Part shown: piece by piece, positions 26,847-37,011 of the stretch
Numbering within the stretch: position 1 is the stretch's first letter
How the letters are laid out: each line of letters opens with the position of its first letter
Source of the DNA: Diplolepis rosae
Lineage: Eukaryota > Arthropoda > Insecta > Hymenoptera > Diplolepididae
Length of the DNA: 64,000 bases
Assembly: GCA_030998225.1 (NCBI GenBank)
Contig: JAPYXD010000684.1
Span: 2,048,501 to 2,112,500, forward strand
Direction: 5' to 3'
Position numbers and translations under genes: made by a program
The notes under the pieces: model-generated
What the model was told of the DNA's origin: nothing
Seen by the model: the letters and a program-made list of their open reading frames with translations, nothing else
Databases searched by the model: none

Positions 26847-28018
26847 CTAGACTTTTTGATCCATTATCTCGAGGATTTCCATTTGTTGTAACAAAATATA
26901 CATAATTATATTTCGCATTGTTAATTGATCGCGACATTCAATGATATTTTTATTTATTAAAATTTGCCTGGTAGATTTTGGGTTGGGTGGAGGGGGCTTT
27001 GGGGGTGGACGGTTTTCTTTGAATTCTGAATTATTATAATTTTCGAGATTTTCCCTGGTTTCTATTTGTCGATTTTTGTTTATTTCAGAACTTCGTTCAT
27101 TAAAAGTGTCTTCGATATTTTTATTTTCAAAAATTTCTTCAATACAAGAGCTTTCAGAGCTTTCTTCATCTTCAGGTTCCATATCAATTACTTCATCTTC
27201 AGAAGTAGAAAAATAATTTTCGCTTTTTTCCTCTTGAGGTATAATAAATTGTTTAGGCTTTTTGCCATTTTTATTTCTTTTATTTTTGCTTGGATTTCTT
27301 TCAAATAGTCCAAATATTCAGGATCAGAATCAGGATCAGAGTCGGAATCTGATTTTACTTTTGTTCGGCTTCCTTTTTGCATATTTATTTCTGGTAATTC
27401 ATTTTCATATATTTGTTTTCTTGGTCTACCTCTCTTTCTTTTTGTTTGAGAGGGAATAATTTTTAAATTTGTAAGTAGAGTTTTTCTTGGCCTACCTCGA
27501 GGTTTTTTCACAAGAGGTTTAGAAGAAAAATTTTCGTCTAATTTTTCTTTGATTTCGATTTGATTTAAATTTTTTAGATTTTTATGCTCATTTGAATTTT
27601 TCATTTGTTTCTGTTTTTTCTTTTTACCCCTAGTAGTCATGGTTTTCCGTGGCGAATTTTCATAATTTTTTCCAAGTATTGGACTTAAGAGTATAATAGT
27701 CATAAACAGAAGCTTTGATGCTAAAAGTTTCAATAAACTTGTATATTTCATAAAATTGTTACAAATGTTATTAAATAGTTCTTCATTGGGAGAAACATTA
27801 AAAGTTTCTAAAAAATTAGGATTGATATTTAATATTGGATCTTGTGATGATTCACTAAAGTCATTTATATCATCTTGGGTAAATATCGAATTGAAATATT
27901 CTCTTTTTGAATTATTTCCTTTTTTGATATTATTTTCTTCGTTATTTTTCATAAAGGTCTTCTCAAGATTCGTTTTTTCTTGAGATGTCATAAAGGTATC
28001 GTCATCATCTTCGTGCAA
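26847..28018 (-). pseudogene. Gypsy pol linker with two AT-hooks, frameshifted
   Basis: Reading on from the RNase H in the same frame, the first 276 codons (28018-27188) are acidic or asparagine-rich and then basic. They contain two classic AT-hooks, KKPRGRPRK and KRKRGRPRK, about 30 residues apart, followed by an SDSDSDPDSDPE acidic run. A second ORF (27182-26847) continues with a proline stretch (PPPKPPPPNPK). A frame change near 26920 exposes YVYFVTTNGNP-like sequence in another frame, so the region carries at least one indel. AT-hooks bind the minor groove of AT-rich DNA; in a retrotransposon polyprotein such a module could tether the integration complex to AT-rich chromatin, which is inference here. 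Confidence 0.7.
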
Positions 28019-28651
28019 ATTTCTTGATCTCTCTTCATTAATAATAGGGTTTCTTGAGAGAGCGTCTGCATTGACATTTATTTTTCCTGCCTTGTATACT
28101 ACATCAAAATCATATTCAGCGAGTTTTAACCTCCAGCGCGAAACTCGTGATCAAGGGTCCTTAGAATTTTGAAACCAAACTAGTGGTTTATGATCAGTTA
28201 CTAGGGTAAATTTTCTTCCATATAAATAAGGACGGAAATGAGTGACACAAAATATTATTGCAAGTGCTTCTTTTTCATATGTATCATATTTTTTCTCAGT
28301 GTCACTTAAACTACGTGAAGCATATGCTATTGGCTTATCTTTGCCTATTTTGCCTTGTGATAATATACCTCCTATTGCGTATCCTGAGGCATCTGTTGTG
28401 AGAACAAAGGGTTGCGAAAAATCGGGTCGTTGTAAAAGTGGTTCTTCACATAATCTTGATTTTAAAATATCAAAAGCTGTTTGCTGTTTATCGGTCCATA
28501 TGAAAGGGGTATCCTTTTTTAGAAGTTGATTAAGAGGATTGGCAATTTTGGAAAATCCTTCGATAAATCTACGATAATATCCTGCTAATCCTAAAAATTG
28601 TTTGACATTCTTTTGTGTTTTTGGAACTGGAAATTCTTTTACGGCTATTAT
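28019..28651 (-). pseudogene. Gypsy RNase H region of pol, two stop codons
   Basis: This segment continues the RT frame after a TAA stop (28654-28652). It begins with the RT-thumb/connection motif FLGLAGYYRRFI, then TDASGYAIGG (an RNase H aspartate motif), ARSLSD-type and YEKEALAI (the glutamate motif), then VTDHKPL and a WRLKLAEYDF segment ending near NADALSR. A second in-frame stop, TGA, lies at 28153-28151 just after the QNSKDP segment. Catalytic residues look preserved, but with two stops the product cannot be made from this copy without readthrough. It joins the AT-hook linker without any spacer. Confidence 0.85.
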
Positions 28652-29815
28652 TTATTTGGGGTCCGGCCGAACTCCATTTTTATCAATTATATGACCTAAA
28701 TATCCTATCTCAGGTCGTAGAAATTCACATTTGTCTGGTTGTAAATGAAGGTTTGCTTTTCGAAGACGTTGTATTAAATTATTAATTTTTTTCTCATGTT
28801 CTTCTAGTGTATCAGCAAATATGACTATGTCATCAAGATATACAAAGAGTTCTGTCCCTATTAATCCAGTTAAAGTAATATCCATTAACCTTTGAAATGT
28901 TGCAGGGGCGGTTTTTAAACCAAAGGGCATTCTATCAAATTCATAATGGCCATGAGGTGTAGAAAATGCAGTTTTATGAGAGTCTTTAGGGTTCATTTTT
29001 ATATGGTGAAAACCAGTAGCTAAATCGAATACTGAAAAATATTTGGCAGATCCGAGTGAATCGAGTATATCATTTATGTTAGGTAGTGGGTAAGAATCTC
29101 CGATTGTTTTTTCATTAAGTTTTCTGAAGTCTAGAACCATTCGCCATTTTATTTTACCTTTAGAGTCTGGTTTTTTAGGAACAATCCAAACTGGAGTGTT
29201 ATACGGTGATTGTGAAGGTTTTATTATTTTATTTTTTAATAATTCGTCAACTTGTTTTGTAATTTCTTCTTTATGAACAGGGGGAAATCTATATTGTCTT
29301 GAAAAAATTGGAGAATCATCTGTAGTTGGAATTGAATGTTGCAAAACGTTAGTAGCTTCAAGTGGTTCTCCTGGGATTTGAAATCTGTCTGCACTGTTAA
29401 TAATTAATCTTTCTACATGTTCGTATTCGTCTTGATTCAAATGATCCAAACGAAGAAGTTTTTTAATGCATTCTATTCTTTCTTCACCTGTTATGTTAAA
29501 AAATCTGCATGGATTGTTGAAAAAATTTTCGGTTTTTAAGAAGCTATTCAGAATTTGGTTAGATAAATCGTCATCACTTAAGTTTTTTAAATTGCTTGAT
29601 TGACTTGTTACATTTTGAATATCTCTTTCTTCAAAGTCTTCTAAAGTAATAGCTGGTATTGATATCGTTACTGAAATTTCGTTTGTATTTGCAAATTTGA
29701 TATAAGCTTCACCGTTGCAATTTTTTACAATTGCGTCTCCTGCATAAATTCCTTCGCCAAAATGTAGCCGAGGTACGTAACCTTCGATTTTTTTTAGTAT
29801 TTTCAATTGGAACAT
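28652..29815 (-). pseudogene. Gypsy reverse transcriptase region of pol
   Basis: A 387-codon frame with the complete RT palm and fingers. Motifs in order are VPKKPDSKGKIKWRMVLDF (residues about 209-227), SYPLPNINDIL, YFSVFDLATGFHHIKM (catalytic Asp in FDLATG), FGLKTAPATFQRLM and the active-site YLDD within FVYLDDIVIF, then KCEFL and YLGHII. The frame starts inside the protease-RT spacer, because a run of eight adenines (T run at 29788-29795) shifts it relative to the protease ORF. It ends at a TAA directly after RPDPK, where related elements read on. The RT is Ty3/Gypsy by the YLDD and FGL(K)xAPATFQ signatures. Confidence 0.9.
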
Positions 29816-30290
29816 AAAATGTTGTTACTGTTCTAGCTGGAATTGTTAATATCTGTGTCGATTCAAATGGATACAATTTATTTTGTATTTCTAGACATTT
29901 TGATACATAATTTATATTGACTTTATTTTCTCGAAAAAATTCTGAGCCTAGAACTCCGTCTTCATCTATAGGAACTTCATTAGGAATTATATTCAATATT
30001 GTTGGATATCCTAGAATGTTTATTTGTATTTGTCCCATTGTAAAAAGTGGTAAATTATTTATTCCTGTAAGTTTTAACACTCTTTTTCCATCTATTGGCA
30101 GATTAGGATTTACGGAATTTTGTTTAATCAAATTACGACCAGCACCGGTATCTATCATCATCCGAGCAAGGCTTTGAAGACCGTCTGCGCATATCATTAT
30201 CGATGGAATTATACTTGGTTTGGAAACGCTTATCTTTATAGCCGGTTGATCGTTAAAAGTGGATGCTTCTGGTTCTTGCCTTATGCTTTC
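29709..30290 (-). pseudogene. Gypsy aspartic protease region of pol
   Basis: The frame contains MMIDTGAGRNLIKQ, the catalytic Asp-Thr-Gly-Ala motif of retroviral-type proteases, about 15 residues into the ORF that starts at 30197. The same frame is open upstream to about 30290, overlapping the end of the gag frame in a different phase, as expected for a gag-pol frameshift element. After about 130 residues an A-run length change throws the frame off, and the RT continues in another phase. The protease would release gag and pol products from the polyprotein. Confidence 0.8.
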
Positions 30291-30351
30291 CTCAGTACAT
30301 CCGTACTGGGGAGAGCGTTTGAGTTTTCCGAATTTTGCGATTGTTGTTTAT

Positions 30352-31947
30352 TTAATCTAACGTTACAATTTGTCCTGGTTTTTTACAATAGTTGCATATA
30401 ACTTCTGACTTTTGTGGATAATTTTGATTTGGTCTACTTAATTGCTGATTTCGCATTTCTCGTTGGCTATTTTGATTTAAAGATTGTCTGTGATTTGCAT
30501 ATCTGTTGTGATCTAGATTTTCTTGTCTATTATCATTATTTCTGTTTCTCGAAAAATTATTATGGAATCTATTGCTGTTAGGATAATTATTTCTGTTACC
30601 TGAAAAGTTATTGTAATTGTTGTCCCTGTTCCTTGAAAAATTGTTATTCGGATAGTTATTATTATCATAATTGTTATTTCTGTTTCCTAAAAAGTGGTTA
30701 TTCCGGTAATTATTTCTTGCAGAATTATTGTAAATATTTTCTCGTCGTTGGTGATTATTGTTAGGCTGTTGATTTTGCATAAAAAAATTGGGATTTTGTT
30801 TTCTAGATACTGTGTCATTGAAAACTTCTTTAAATGTTTCCTTTGTTTTCACTCGAATTTCTAATTCGGGACGCAGACCACGAATAAAGCATTGAATAAC
30901 GTCTTTTTGAGGGTTCTGTTTGAAGGTATTATCTACTTGTCCATTGTTCTTGAGTCTATGAGCGTCTTCGATTCTGTCAGCAATCTCCTTAATTCTGGCT
31001 GCATAGGAAAGTACGTTCTCTTTTTCCCACATATAGGTATTCCCTAATTCTCCTTGTAACTGATACACACTTTTTGCTGGGGCGTATACTCTTTTAAGTT
31101 TCTCAATTAGTTCCTCCATATTATTATAAGTCGATCCAAAGATACATTTTCTCGCTTCTCCTGATAATTTACTTCTTAATAATCGTCCTAGATTTTCTTG
31201 AGCTGCGGGTGTTGGCAGCATTTCCTTTGCCTCATAACATCCTTCAATGAAATGTGATAATGGAATGTTACTTCCATCAAATAAGGGTACTACTTCTAAC
31301 GCGTCGCGTAAGGATACTTGTTGATTATTAGGTAGGACCATTTCGTTGTTTCTAATTGGATTAACGTTTTCTGCAGGATTTTTGTGAACAATTTGTTCCA
31401 TTTGTTCGTTGTCGGTACTATTATCGTCGCTATCGTTATTACTTAAAACTGTTTGGCGTTTAAGAGAGTTTTCTGATAAATTTGTTTTAGTTCTTTCTTC
31501 AACTGTGTTTTTTGGAATTATCGTTGAAGTAAGTAAACTTATATCCTCGTTGTCAACATAAGTAGTTTCGTTTTTTAATGTTTCGTCCTGATCAATTGAT
31601 CCACAAATAATACTCGAATTAGTTTTTGAATTTGAATTACGCCAATTATTCGAGTCAGATGAATTGCTTGTTCCGGCAGTTTCGAATTGTTCAAACGTTA
31701 AGGTTTTCTCTAAAGAAATATTATCTAATTGCAAACTGATATTTGTTTTGTCCTTGTTATAAGTATTTTCAAAATTATCTTTAGTTACCTTTTCCTTTAC
31801 AGTAACTGTTCTTTTTGGTTTAAGGGGACCAGTTTGATTTTGTGCCACAATTTTTGCAAGTTCAGTATTTTTCTTAACTTGACTGCGCGTAATAGGATTT
31901 TCTTGAATTTGTGATTTCCCTAATTCACTGGGATTGGGTCCCGACAT
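30352..31947 (-). pseudogene. Gypsy gag, C-terminal zinc knuckle broken
   Basis: A 531-codon frame. The first 200 residues are polar and low-complexity. A retrotransposon capsid-like domain follows at about 215-385, with LRSKLSGEARKCI, LQGELGNTYM and VIQCFIRGLRPELEIRV, a pattern seen in insect Gypsy gags. The next 120 residues are very rich in Asn and Arg, as in a nucleic-acid-binding tail. The end should be a CCHC knuckle: CNYCKKPG is present, but the frame then shifts and stops after six residues, losing His and the last Cys. A cysteine appears in the next frame just downstream, consistent with a small deletion. The product would form the particle; this copy would package RNA poorly. Confidence 0.85.
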
Positions 31948-33194
31948 AGGTTATTATAAAATAAAATTTACTGATACGTACATGGAGACACTTTTAAAAT
32001 TGCAATACATAAATATTAACTTGGATCAACAGAAAATTTTTTCAAATATCTTTTGTTTAAAATTTTTTGTAATCAATAAATGTGATTAATAATTTGTTAT
32101 TAGAAAATATGAATTGTCTCAATGTTCCGAGTCAGGTAAATTTATAATCATCAATCAAAATTCTTAAAAATAATATGCCTTAATTCTACCAATTTCCATG
32201 TGCTTACAGAAAAAATATTTATTTAGAATTTTTTGTTTCAAATTTATTCTTATTGAAAATAATTTTGTTCCTTGTCTTACCTGGGATACTTGATATGTTT
32301 TTTTTTATATAATCGTCGGATGGTATAGGTCATAAATGGGTTTTAAATAATTGTTACACTCACAAAAAAAAATTTTTTGTTATATTTTTTTATTACACAG
32401 ACATAAACAAAATTATAAATTATACAGAATTTAATTAATGCAATATTGGACAAGCCTGACTCAAGCACAACATCTTGGTCAATCTTTTGCAATTAAAAAT
32501 ATTCTGTTAGTTAACAGAGTTAAAATAAAAGTTTCAAACGATACTGTATGAGCACTTGAATTTCGCCTTACCCAATTGATCGTAATCAAATGGTGACCGT
32601 TCAACGAATCTAAAAAGGACTTATAGTCTCTTGTGCTGCTTTTTCTCGTTTTAACTCAAATTAAAACTTAGTCAACAATTTAGAATTAAAGAAGTACGAG
32701 ATTAGACAGGCATGACTCAAGCACAAAATCCTATGTAATCTCTGCACTTTCAGAAATTCCGATAATAAAATTTCAAATAAAATAAGTCTTTTGATCACTT
32801 AGGTTAGCCTCAAGGTCAAATCCCTGCGTAAATCAACAGAATTTATTTTATTTTAACACAGTTTGTACAAAATAACAAGAAATCAGAAAATAAAATAATA
32901 TTTCAAATAAAATAATTATTTGATCACTTAGGTTAGCCTCAAGGTCAGATCCCTTTGTGATTTGATAAAATTATTTTATTTTAACAAGATATATGTGTAA
33001 AATTTCAAATAAAATAAAATGATTATTTAATCACTCAAGTTAGCCTCAAGGTCAAATCCTTTCGTGATTTTATCAAATTTATTTTATTTTAGCAAAATAT
33101 GTGTGAAATCATATAAATTATAATTGCAATTTATCAAGTTTGATTCCTAATAATTATGAAATTTCGATATCCCATTCACTGCCTTCAAGTGTTT
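31948..33194 (-). other. Untranslated leader of the Gypsy element
   Basis: About 1.25 kb lies between the primer-binding site and the gag start, without a substantial ORF. It is AT-rich and carries a threefold repeat (listed separately) and several short palindromic patches. Splicing or packaging signals would be expected here, but I cannot point to one. Confidence 0.6.
32766..33105 (-). repeat. Threefold repeat in the Gypsy leader
   Basis: The motif gttagcctcaaggtca recurs at 32803, 32932 and 33039, each time preceded by a tttcaaataaaat / gatcactta block and followed by tttattttattttaaca. Spacing is 129 and then 107 bp. The repeated core within an otherwise AT-rich leader suggests a protein-binding array. 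In the Drosophila gypsy element a comparable leader array binds an insulator protein, but no sequence match to that array is claimed here. Confidence 0.75.
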
Positions 33195-33209
33195 CCGGCC
33201 GATGCACCA
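33195..33209 (-). promoter_or_regulatory. Primer-binding site, complementary to tRNA-Gly
   Basis: On the minus strand TGGTGCATCGGCCGG matches, as I recall the animal tRNA-Gly(GCC) sequence, the complement of its 3' end including the CCA tail, over 15 bases. It lies 16 bases from the end of the 5' LTR instead of the usual few. The tRNA identity is from memory and should be verified by alignment. Confidence 0.65.
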
Positions 33210-33225
33210 AAAAAGAGATTGGGTA

Positions 33226-34515
33226 TGTTACGTCAGAAACGTAACATTTCTCTTCTTAAAAGATTCCTCGTTTTATGTTAGGATCGAAAAGGATCCTCTC
33301 TAAGGGATGAGGAGAAGTCAGTGATTGAGAATGGTTATTGATATAAAGTATGTTTATTGACAATCAAATTGAGAAACGAATAAGCATCATGGAATTGGAA
33401 ATCGAATTGAAATTTAGATGTACCTTTGTAATTACCCGAGTGAAATTTGTCTGATGAATTATTGAGTCCAGTGGAGCGAAGGTGGTCAGTTGAGTCCTCG
33501 TTGAGATCGTTGAGATAGCACTTGTTTGATGGGAAATTCCTTGTTGAGACGGTTGGTCTAGTCGATTCTTGATCCAAGTTTAGAGAGAATTTTGGACGGT
33601 GATTCCCCTTCACTTTCTAATGTCGTTGAACTCAGCGTCGAGTAGGAATTCGTCTGAGTAGCGGTAAAATCTAATGAGGCTGGGCTGAACTCGTAACGTA
33701 GAGATAATGAAACTGGACTAGACTGAACTGAACTCGCCGTGTAGAGATGATGGTACTGGACTAGACTGAACTGAACTCGCCGTGTAGAGATGATAGTACT
33801 GGACTAGACTGAACTGAACTCGCCGTGTAGAGATGATGGTACTGGACTGACTTCTCTTGGGATTTTTGCCTTTTATAGAACTTTTGCAAGGTTGCTTATG
33901 GTGGGAGCAAAACCAAGGTGTACCACCTTTGGTATTAAGATCGGATGAGTTGCCCTCTCTGATGACTCGTGCTCCAATGAAATTCGGTACCTGGCACTAA
34001 TGTCGCAATCTATTTTATCTGTTATTCGATTCTAACGAAAAGGTCAACTACTGTGGAAGTAAACAAGGTGTAACATCTTTTCCATATTTGGTATTTTAAG
34101 ATCGGATGAGTTGCCCTCTCTGATGACTCGTGCTCCAATGAAATTCGGTACCTGGCATTAGTGTCATAGTCAAATATATCAAGTCTATTTTATCTGTTAT
34201 TTGATTCTAACGAAAAGGTCAACTACTGTGGAAGTAAAAACAAGGTGTACGATCTTTTCCATATTTTGGTGTTTAAAGTCGAATGAGTTGCCTTTACCGA
34301 TGAGTCACGTTCCGATGAAATTTATTACTTGGCGTTAATGTCACAGCCAAATATATCTATTTAGATTTCCCTTTCGATTTTAACGATCTTCCTATTTCTT
34401 GTTAGGTCTTGCTGTTGAGTCAATATAATCAAGGACGTGGTAATATTGCCTTGATCTCTTCATTGGTTCCTTAATTTGTTTATTACTCTAGGTGGTGGAG
34501 TCGCGGGACGTGACA
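33226..34515 (-). repeat. 5' LTR of the Gypsy element, full length
   Basis: 1,290 bp from TGTTACGTCAG to GACGTGACA. On the minus strand it contains TATAAAAGG (33877-33869), a good core promoter, and CAATAAAC near 33350-33360 as a polyadenylation signal, so U3-R-U5 order is plausible. It also has about four copies of a 43-bp minisatellite (33680-33850; the unit contains ctcgccgtgtagagatgat) and three diverged blocks of about 180 bp in the part shared with the other LTR. The outer terminus has a short stem, GTTACG...CGTAAC. A 92-codon ORF inside (33613-33335) is an LTR artefact. Confidence 0.88.
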
Positions 34516-34700
34516 ATAATAGTAGCCTACTGAAAAAAAATTGTTATTTGCTAATAAACCTCTAACACGGTTTACTGCTGAAATTTTTGCAAAATATTTT
34601 GCGAATTTTGGTTGTTGCGAATAATCGAAATTTTTACATGCATTCTGAACAAATGGATGATTATGATTATTTGCAAGTCGAAATAGTGTGGCGAAAATGA
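34516..34700 (+). repeat. Second arm copy, downstream half
   Basis: This continues the arm copy interrupted at 24983. It matches 22922-23105 until 'gaaatagtgt(g/t)gcgaaaa', after which the sequence is different. The 92-codon minus-strand ORF at 34761-34483 crosses the LTR junction and is therefore partly artificial. Confidence 0.8.
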
Positions 34701-34989
34701 ATGCGATGATGAATAATTTATAAATGAAAAAAATATGTATGTTTGGCAAATATTCAGCCACTTATGGAGTATGAAGTGCTATGAAAGTATAATTAACCGT
34801 CTATATTTGTAAAAACTCGATGGCAAAAAAATATATTTTTGTAGGAAAACCAATTTACATATTATATATCACTTTGATTTAAAACGAACAGTTTTTGAAG
34901 GGACTAAATTTTTTAACGGGCAAAACTTCATAAAGAAATGTAAGTAATGTAATGCAAAATAGCTGCTAAAAATTGTTCGTTATCCAGAA
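34701..34989. other. Spacer between two arm copies, nothing recognised
   Basis: AT-rich and unique within the window. It forms the apparent loop between the direct arm copy ending at 34700 and the inverted arm starting near 34990. Confidence 0.5.
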
Positions 34990-36436
34990 ATCCAAGTTAA
35001 TTAATTATTTAATTTACAAGCTTTTCTTATCATTTGTGTCCATTAAAATTTCAAGAAGTAAACTAACTGAAGGACGATTTGAGGGTATTTTTCATGTCTT
35101 GTGCGGAAAAATGAGTATGTTATTTTTAACAAAGAGAAATTAATTTCTCCTGTATATTCGAAAAATATTCAAGAATACGAAAAGCTATTTTTCGCAACAC
35201 TATATTTCGAGGTGCAAATAATCACAATCAACCATTTGTTCAGAATGCATGTAAATATTTTGCAAAAATTTCAGCAGTAAACCGTGTTAGAGGTTTATGA
35301 GCAAATAACAATTTTTTTTCATTAGTCTACTATTATTATAAAAACTGCTTTAATAATAAGATGTTGGAAGAATGTGTATTTTGACGGTTTTTATTTATTT
35401 TTACCCCCATCCACACCTTGCAAAAATCTGCAAAAATTTTGTTTTAATTCTCAATAGGTAGCTAATAAATAGCATAATTCAAAAGAGTGCTCGCGCAAAT
35501 CAAACATGAATAAAATTGTGTGCAAAAATTTTCACAATTTTTTGCATCACGAATTATGCATAAAAAAATCTGCAAAAATTCACAAATGTATCTTTTATTG
35601 GAAAAAACAATCCTGACTTTTTTCAAAATTTTCCTATTATTAGTTTAGCTGAAAAACGGAATAAACGAAAATGGTAAAATCCATCATTACTTATTCAAAA
35701 TGGCGAATTATGATCTGAAAATTTGGCAAAATCATCTCTTACTCAACCTCTTCCATATAGTAGATGCGAAATTTGATTTGGTTTCAAGGCCGATTTCACA
35801 TAGAAACCCGGCTATGCCCTTTTTAAAAATGATGCGGTTCTAATAAATCTAAGATAAATCTAAATAAATCTAAATAAATCTATATATGGCGTGTTCCATG
35901 GCAAATCGGACGGGTACAGGACTCCATGTTTCCGACTTACTTGAAATTTTAAGGATTGATAAACTAACATAAATAATGAAGAAACCCAAAATTTGAGATT
36001 ATTTCAAGCATTATTTAAAAAGTTATGGGATAAACGAAAAAAAAAAATATTTTTGTTCTTTTTCAATTATTTAAAAACTGAAACTAAGAAAATTTCTGAA
36101 AAAAATTACATAAACGTATCATTAGATGGCCGATGTAGCAGTATTTTTTGGGAAAATTTTTACTCCAAATTTAATGATAAAAAAATGTTTTTTTCAAACA
36201 AATTGATTTTTTGAAAAAACGTCATCTTTAAAAAATCTTAAAAATAGTGATGCGCGTGGAATCACGATCTTCGATCGACGGCGTCGGGCGCAATTTCCAC
36301 TAATGTTCTATTACTATCTGCTTTTTCGAGAACGTTATTATCAAAAAGTGATGGGAAAATTATCCAAAAAATTAATTTTTTTTACTATCATGAAAGTAAA
36401 TTAGTTGGTAAAAAATCCACGAGAGTTTATTTTCAA
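34990..36436 (-). repeat. Right (inverted) arm of the long-inverted-repeat family
   Basis: The reverse complement of this stretch matches in order 1-1240 and 22905-23300, without any I segment. It therefore shows the uninterrupted ancestral structure of the arm and proves that the array is a later insertion plus amplification. It lacks two stretches found in the left arm (about 75-150 and 265-355). The + strand ORF 35993-36214 corresponds to the 374-613 ORF of the left arm (same MRLFQALFKKLWD start), but the frames diverge at A-runs. Pairing extends to position 36436 against base 1 of the window, so the outer end cannot be determined. Confidence 0.85.
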
Positions 36437-37011
36437 AGAGCAGTTGACATGATTCGACAAAAAAGGAAACATTGTTGTAATCCATACAAAAGAAAAACCG
36501 TAAGTGAATATTACGTGATTTTTCACTCTCGATACAAATAGAAATATAGTGTAATCATCACGTGCTGATCTATAAATAATTTTTGAAGCCTCAGCTTAAA
36601 AATCATTTTCCTCTTAATGAATTATACTGGCAGATTCAAATGAAAGCAGTTTAAGGGCATTCAAAGAGCATTTTCTCAATAAATTCAAAGATGTCAAAAA
36701 AAATGCTCTCCTTTGCAACACATACAGGATAAGAGTTATAGAAGATGAACTTCTAGAAGAAGGATAGAAAATAATAAGATTTCTTCCTCCTAGCATTTAT
36801 GTTTTCATTCTTAATTGTTAAAATTACCAGAAATCGGTGAATGACTCGCAAAATCTTCCTTCTCACGGCCTCCAGGTACCATCCGGTTCCAAAAATCTCT
36901 CGAAGACAATAATATTGACGAAAAGACAGAGTCCTTGCGATTTATCACATTCTCATCAACGTACAATTCAAAAAATCACTCTTCATACTTTCTGACGTAA
37001 AAAATTTGTTC
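36437..37011 (+). other. Unique segment with a possible short exon
   Basis: This lies between an inverted and a direct arm copy and is not repeated in the window. A GTAAGTG donor at 36500 and a polypyrimidine-GCAG acceptor at 36633 flank 134 bp. Downstream is a charged 44-codon frame (36634-36767) ending FKDVKKNALLCNTYRIRV followed by an acidic end and a stop. The upstream frames carry stops close to the donor. I recognise no family. It might be the last exon of an old gene or transposon ORF, or chance. Confidence 0.25.

Larger units (their letters stand above)
24984..34515 (-). mobile_element. Ty3/Gypsy LTR retrotransposon, mutated, integrase missing
   Basis: The element is bounded by LTRs beginning TG and ending CA and by the 4-bp direct duplication ATAA (24980-24983 and 34516-34519). 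On the minus strand the order is 5' LTR (34515-33226), tRNA primer site, long leader, gag, protease, reverse transcriptase, RNase H, AT-hook linker, an untranslatable 1.3-kb stretch, polypurine tract and 3' LTR (25557-24984). The RT (YLDD, LDFRKLN, FGLKTAP) places it in the Gypsy group of insect elements. It cannot be autonomous: gag ends early, pol has a frameshift and two stop codons, and no integrase zinc finger or DDE core is visible. It inserted into the second arm copy. Confidence 0.92.

Noticed and set aside
27066..30401. Plus-strand ORFs opposite the Gypsy gag-pol
   Set aside because: Shadows of the minus-strand coding sequence; low-complexity and without domains.
33335..33613. 92-codon ORF inside the 5' LTR
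   Set aside because: LTR sequence; the frame is absent from the other LTR and resembles no protein.
1..36436. Polinton/Maverick identity for the long-inverted-repeat element
   Set aside because: Long inverted repeats alone are not enough; no DNA polymerase B, retroviral-like integrase, capsid or packaging ATPase gene is visible.
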